Assembly (NCBI GenBank): GCA_018376535.1
Contig: JAHABC010000004.1
Span: 1 to 64,000, forward strand
Direction: 5' to 3'
Source of the DNA: Ruminococcus sp.
Lineage (GTDB): Bacteria; Bacillota; Clostridia; Oscillospirales; Ruminococcaceae
Length of the DNA: 64,000 nucleotides
Each line of letters begins with the position of its first letter. Positions within the stretch are counted from its first letter, which is position 1. Positions 61,394 through 64,000 of the stretch are shown here, one piece after another. The notes beneath the pieces are model-generated. The model was not told where the DNA came from and searched no databases. It saw only the letters and a list, made by a program, of their open reading frames with translations. Position numbers and translations under genes: made by a program.

Positions 61394-63157
61394 ATGAACT
61401 GTTTTTTAATAGATTTCGAAAACGTTAAATCTACTGGTTTAAAAGGTATTGAACATCTTATTGAAAGTGATGACGTTTATATTTTCTATAGCGAATACGC
61501 TAATACCATCACTTTTGATGTTCACCACAAGATTAACAAAAGTCATGCTAACCTTAAATTCTTTAAAAGTGGTATAGTTGCTAAAAATGCTTTGGATTTC
61601 CAACTTATATCCTATTTGGGTTATCTGATTGCTCAAAAGAAGTATAAAAATTACTTCGTTATTACTGGCGATAGAGGTTTTGAATCTGCCGTGTCTTTTT
61701 GGAAAGATTTCTTTAAACAGAATAAGTTCAATGACTTATCTATCAACAGATTTTACAATATCCAAGATGCTTTGGATAAAAAAAGTATACCATCTAAGTT
61801 TTATAATAAGAAGTTGCCTCCAACTATTCCTACCGTAGAAACTGAAATTGAACTACGTCAGTTAAAAGCTACTAACGTAATCGTGGATAAGCCTTCTAAC
61901 GACTTAGAAAATAATTTGAACAAAGACTTAAACATTAAAGATGTTGATACTAAACCTTTAAAAACATCTACTAGTGATACGGTGGCTACATCTAATGAGG
62001 TTAAGACTGTACATCAAGAACAGAAAGAACAGACTTCTATCACTAATACTAATGATACTCAAAAGAGTTCTAATAGGCAACCAGTTCAGCAACAGCGTCA
62101 AGCGACACCACTACTAGAGGAAAAAGCTAAATCATCTGTAGATAAACAAGCTACAAATGGTAACGCTAAGAACTCTAATAATAATGTTAATAAAAAGAGT
62201 TCTAACAATGTTGGTAATAAGAACCAAGTCGAAAAGTCTAAAGATGATAAGGACAAATCTAAGAATAAAAATAATCAAGTTAAGAACAATAACAAAAAGA
62301 CTTTTAATAATAGTTCTCAGCAACAAAAAAAGAACTCCGATAGTAACAAGAATACTAACAACAATAATAAAAAAGCTCAAAATAACACTACAAAGATATC
62401 AAAGAATACTCAAAACGATACTAATAACAAAAAGGTTAAAAATATCAACAATACTTTAAATGCTAATAATAATAAAAATACATCTGCTGAAAAGGTCGCA
62501 AAGAGAGATACTAAATCTAAAGGGTTTGTGTTCGGCAAGGTTGATTTAAATGATGATACTTCCATTATGGAAAATATTCAAAAGAAATCGCCAGTTGCAC
62601 TAATAGAACAGACTTCTAAAGATAAAGATAATAAAGATAACACATCTAAAAAAGAACCTATCATAAAGACTACAGACTTAGTAGAGAATATCGCTCCTAA
62701 AAAAGAAGTATCTAAGGAAAAAGTAACCGTTCCAACTGAAACTATTTCCGAAATTAAACCTAAAGAGGTAGAACCAGTAAGTAACGTGGAAACATCTACT
62801 AGTAAGGATAAGGAAGTTCCTACAGATACATCTAAGACTAAACGTAAGGTTGGCAGACCTAGAGTAAAATCTACTACCGATAAAAAAGAAAAACCTAAAA
62901 ACAATAAGAAGTTTCAAGAAGATATCCCTAATGACAAGTTGAACAAAATGCTAGATAAGATTTCAAACATATCCGAATTTGCAGACTACTCTAAAGATGA
63001 TAAGGTTAAAATCTGTAAGATAGTAGCTTTCTCTAATAGCAAACAGGAGGGATATCAAGCCTTTATGAGTTGCTTTGGTAAACGCAAAGGCGTTGAAATC
63101 TATAAGATAGTTAAACAAGAGTTCGATGCTTTAAAAAATTTATATCTAAATAGTTAA
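61394..63157 (+). CDS. NYN/PIN-domain protein with Asn/Lys-rich tail and AT-hook-like motif
   Basis: A protein of about 587 residues. Residues 1-140 form a NYN (PIN-like) nuclease domain: FLIDFENVKSTG with the first acidic residues, and NYFVITGDRGFES with later ones. Residues about 140-470 are disordered and dominated by Asn, Lys, Ser and Gln. KRKVGRPRVKS near 495 resembles an AT-hook (core GRPR). The last 80 residues are a conserved-looking helical domain (DKVKICKIVAFSNSKQ). NYN domains usually cut RNA. The start is uncertain: ATG 61394 fits the domain, GTG 61376 is the alternative, and neither has a strong SD. Monocistronic. Confidence 0.75.
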   Translation: MNCFLIDFENVKSTGLKGIEHLIESDDVYIFYSEYANTITFDVHHKINKSHANLKFFKSGIVAKNALDFQLISYLGYLIAQKKYKNYFVITGDRGFESAVSFWKDFFKQNKFNDLSINRFYNIQDALDKKSIPSKFYNKKLPPTIPTVETEIELRQLKATNVIVDKPSNDLENNLNKDLNIKDVDTKPLKTSTSDTVATSNEVKTVHQEQKEQTSITNTNDTQKSSNRQPVQQQRQATPLLEEKAKSSVDKQATNGNAKNSNNNVNKKSSNNVGNKNQVEKSKDDKDKSKNKNNQVKNNNKKTFNNSSQQQKKNSDSNKNTNNNNKKAQNNTTKISKNTQNDTNNKKVKNINNTLNANNNKNTSAEKVAKRDTKSKGFVFGKVDLNDDTSIMENIQKKSPVALIEQTSKDKDNKDNTSKKEPIIKTTDLVENIAPKKEVSKEKVTVPTETISEIKPKEVEPVSNVETSTSKDKEVPTDTSKTKRKVGRPRVKSTTDKKEKPKNNKKFQEDIPNDKLNKMLDKISNISEFADYSKDDKVKICKIVAFSNSKQEGYQAFMSCFGKRKGVEIYKIVKQEFDALKNLYLNS

Positions 63158-63219
63158 TATGTACATGACGGAATATCTTTTTAGAGTTTCGTTGTGTCAA
63201 TATAGGAGGCTTTTTAATC

Positions 63220-64000
63220 TTGTATATGTTTAAAAGATATCTTAAAAATAGACTTCTAAGCATTACAATTACTATGTTGACATCTTGTGTAACTTTGATG
63301 TGTCTAAATACAATAAAATCCCATGCAGATTACTATTCCTATGCCGATGACTATGGCTTATTCCTACAGGCTCTTGGTGAAAGAGAATCTAGTAATAGGT
63401 ACATTCTTCAAAATAGATACGGCTACATGGGACGTTGGCAATTAGGAACTTCTGCTCTACAAGATTTGGGTTTTTTAGATGACAATAATAATTTTACTCC
63501 ATTGGCTAATAGTTTTGGAGTTTTCGATAAGACTACTTTTTTACTATCGGCACAAGCTCAAGATTATGCAGTATATCAATACCATAAGCAAACTTGGAAC
63601 TACTTAGTTAATCATGAATTGGATAAGTATGTAGGTACTGTAGTGCAACTTACTCAACCTATGCCCGTGGAACACATAACTATCAATGAAGATGGTGAGG
63701 AAGAAGTCACAACTGCCATTGAAGATGTGGTAGTAGAAGAGATTAACGTAACTATATCCAATTTGATAGCTGGTTCTCATTTGATGGGTGTTGGTAGTAT
63801 GCAAAAGTATCTTGAGGGCGATACCACTCTTAAAGATGCTAACGGTACTGAAATTAATGAGTATATGAGGCTCTTTGGTAACTATAATATTGCTGATACT
63901 ATAGTCTATGGCGTCCCATTTCAAGAGATTTGCAACTGTACTAATATGTATACTGGTCAGTACGTTGTGCAATCTGCTGATTTAAATAAGGACGGTATTA
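63220..64000 (+). CDS. Secreted lysozyme-like protein, 3' end beyond window
   Basis: The open frame runs off the right edge (260 codons visible). A basic start and hydrophobic core (ITITMLTSCVTLMCLNTI) form a signal peptide ending near HADYY. FLQALGERESSNRY and RYGYMGRWQLGTSALQDLG match the ALGxRESSxxY / GYxGxYQxG pattern of lysozyme-like transglycosylase domains, with the Glu as likely acid. The last visible residues SADLNKDGI look like the first Ca2+ loop of a dockerin or EF-hand. TTG 63220 with SD AGGAGG was chosen over ATG 63226. Next to a dockerin-bearing cellulase genome-wise, this could be a cellulosome component. Confidence 0.72.
   Translation, partial: MYMFKRYLKNRLLSITITMLTSCVTLMCLNTIKSHADYYSYADDYGLFLQALGERESSNRYILQNRYGYMGRWQLGTSALQDLGFLDDNNNFTPLANSFGVFDKTTFLLSAQAQDYAVYQYHKQTWNYLVNHELDKYVGTVVQLTQPMPVEHITINEDGEEEVTTAIEDVVVEEINVTISNLIAGSHLMGVGSMQKYLEGDTTLKDANGTEINEYMRLFGNYNIADTIVYGVPFQEICNCTNMYTGQYVVQSADLNKDGI

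Noticed and set aside
62132..62917. Minus-strand and alternate-frame ORFs in the NYN gene
   Set aside because: They arise from the AAT/AAA-rich low-complexity codons read in other frames and give hydrophobic nonsense.

Overview
This window is AT-rich chromosomal DNA of a low-GC Firmicute, most likely a fibre-degrading gut or rumen Ruminococcaceae/Oscillospiraceae (Clostridia). The evidence is a secreted family-9 glycoside hydrolase with a type I dockerin, PolC, a YlmC-type PRC-barrel gene, a short HisG paired with HisZ, sigma-A promoters that often match consensus, and at least eleven TTG starts behind good Shine-Dalgarno (SD) sites. It reads as one contiguous chromosome segment. I saw no insertion sequence, phage structural gene or CRISPR array.

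Layout. 1-5.8 kb: end of tRNA-Asn, an AI-2E-family permease, a Thr-rich lipoprotein, two divergent XRE regulators around a nested dyad, an FAD-dependent oxidoreductase, maf and a tautomerase. 5.8-9.5 kb: a 540-bp regulatory region (cre-like box, strong promoter, folded leader) driving a 1062-aa dockerin-bearing GH9 enzyme. 9.6-24.0 kb: a six-gene accessory locus in two transcription units. Genes A-C encode a condensin-like set resembling Wadjet JetA/JetB/JetC or MukF/E/B but with no JetD nuclease. Genes D-F encode a TPR-like protein, a 1512-aa STAND-like P-loop NTPase with nine acidic 15-residue repeats, and a protein ending in a HEPN RNase-type motif. This is the best candidate for an undescribed system. 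The SMC-like protein also ends in a perfect sliding-clamp-binding pentapeptide, QLSLF, identical to the last five residues of PolC in this window.

24.0-37.6 kb: a tiny sorting-signal-like membrane peptide behind a perfect consensus promoter, ylmC, and the conserved run rpsB-tsf-pyrH-frr-uppS-cdsA-dxr-rseP-ispG-polC (translation, isoprenoid and envelope precursors, replication). 37.6-50.6 kb: a histidine operon hisZ-G-D-C-B-H-A-F-I-E interleaved with an NAD-dependent epimerase, an orphan restriction-associated domain, two GNATs, DUF5680, GyrI-like, PNPOx-like and flavodoxin genes. No histidinol-phosphate phosphatase is seen.

50.6-60.8 kb, minus strand: a polyamine block speD-speA-(158 aa)-speE-speB, a lipoprotein, carboxynorspermidine synthase, a 185-aa unknown, nspC and a radical SAM gene, followed by an aldolase-family gene with its own promoter. 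Both the decarboxy-SAM/SpeE and the carboxyspermidine routes to spermidine are encoded. 60.8-64 kb: a 527-bp gap with a possible folded leader, a NYN/PIN-domain protein with an Asn/Lys-rich tail and an AT-hook-like motif, and the start of a secreted lysozyme-like protein cut by the window edge just as a dockerin/EF-hand-like loop begins.

All family calls come from reading motifs and translations; no database search was run.
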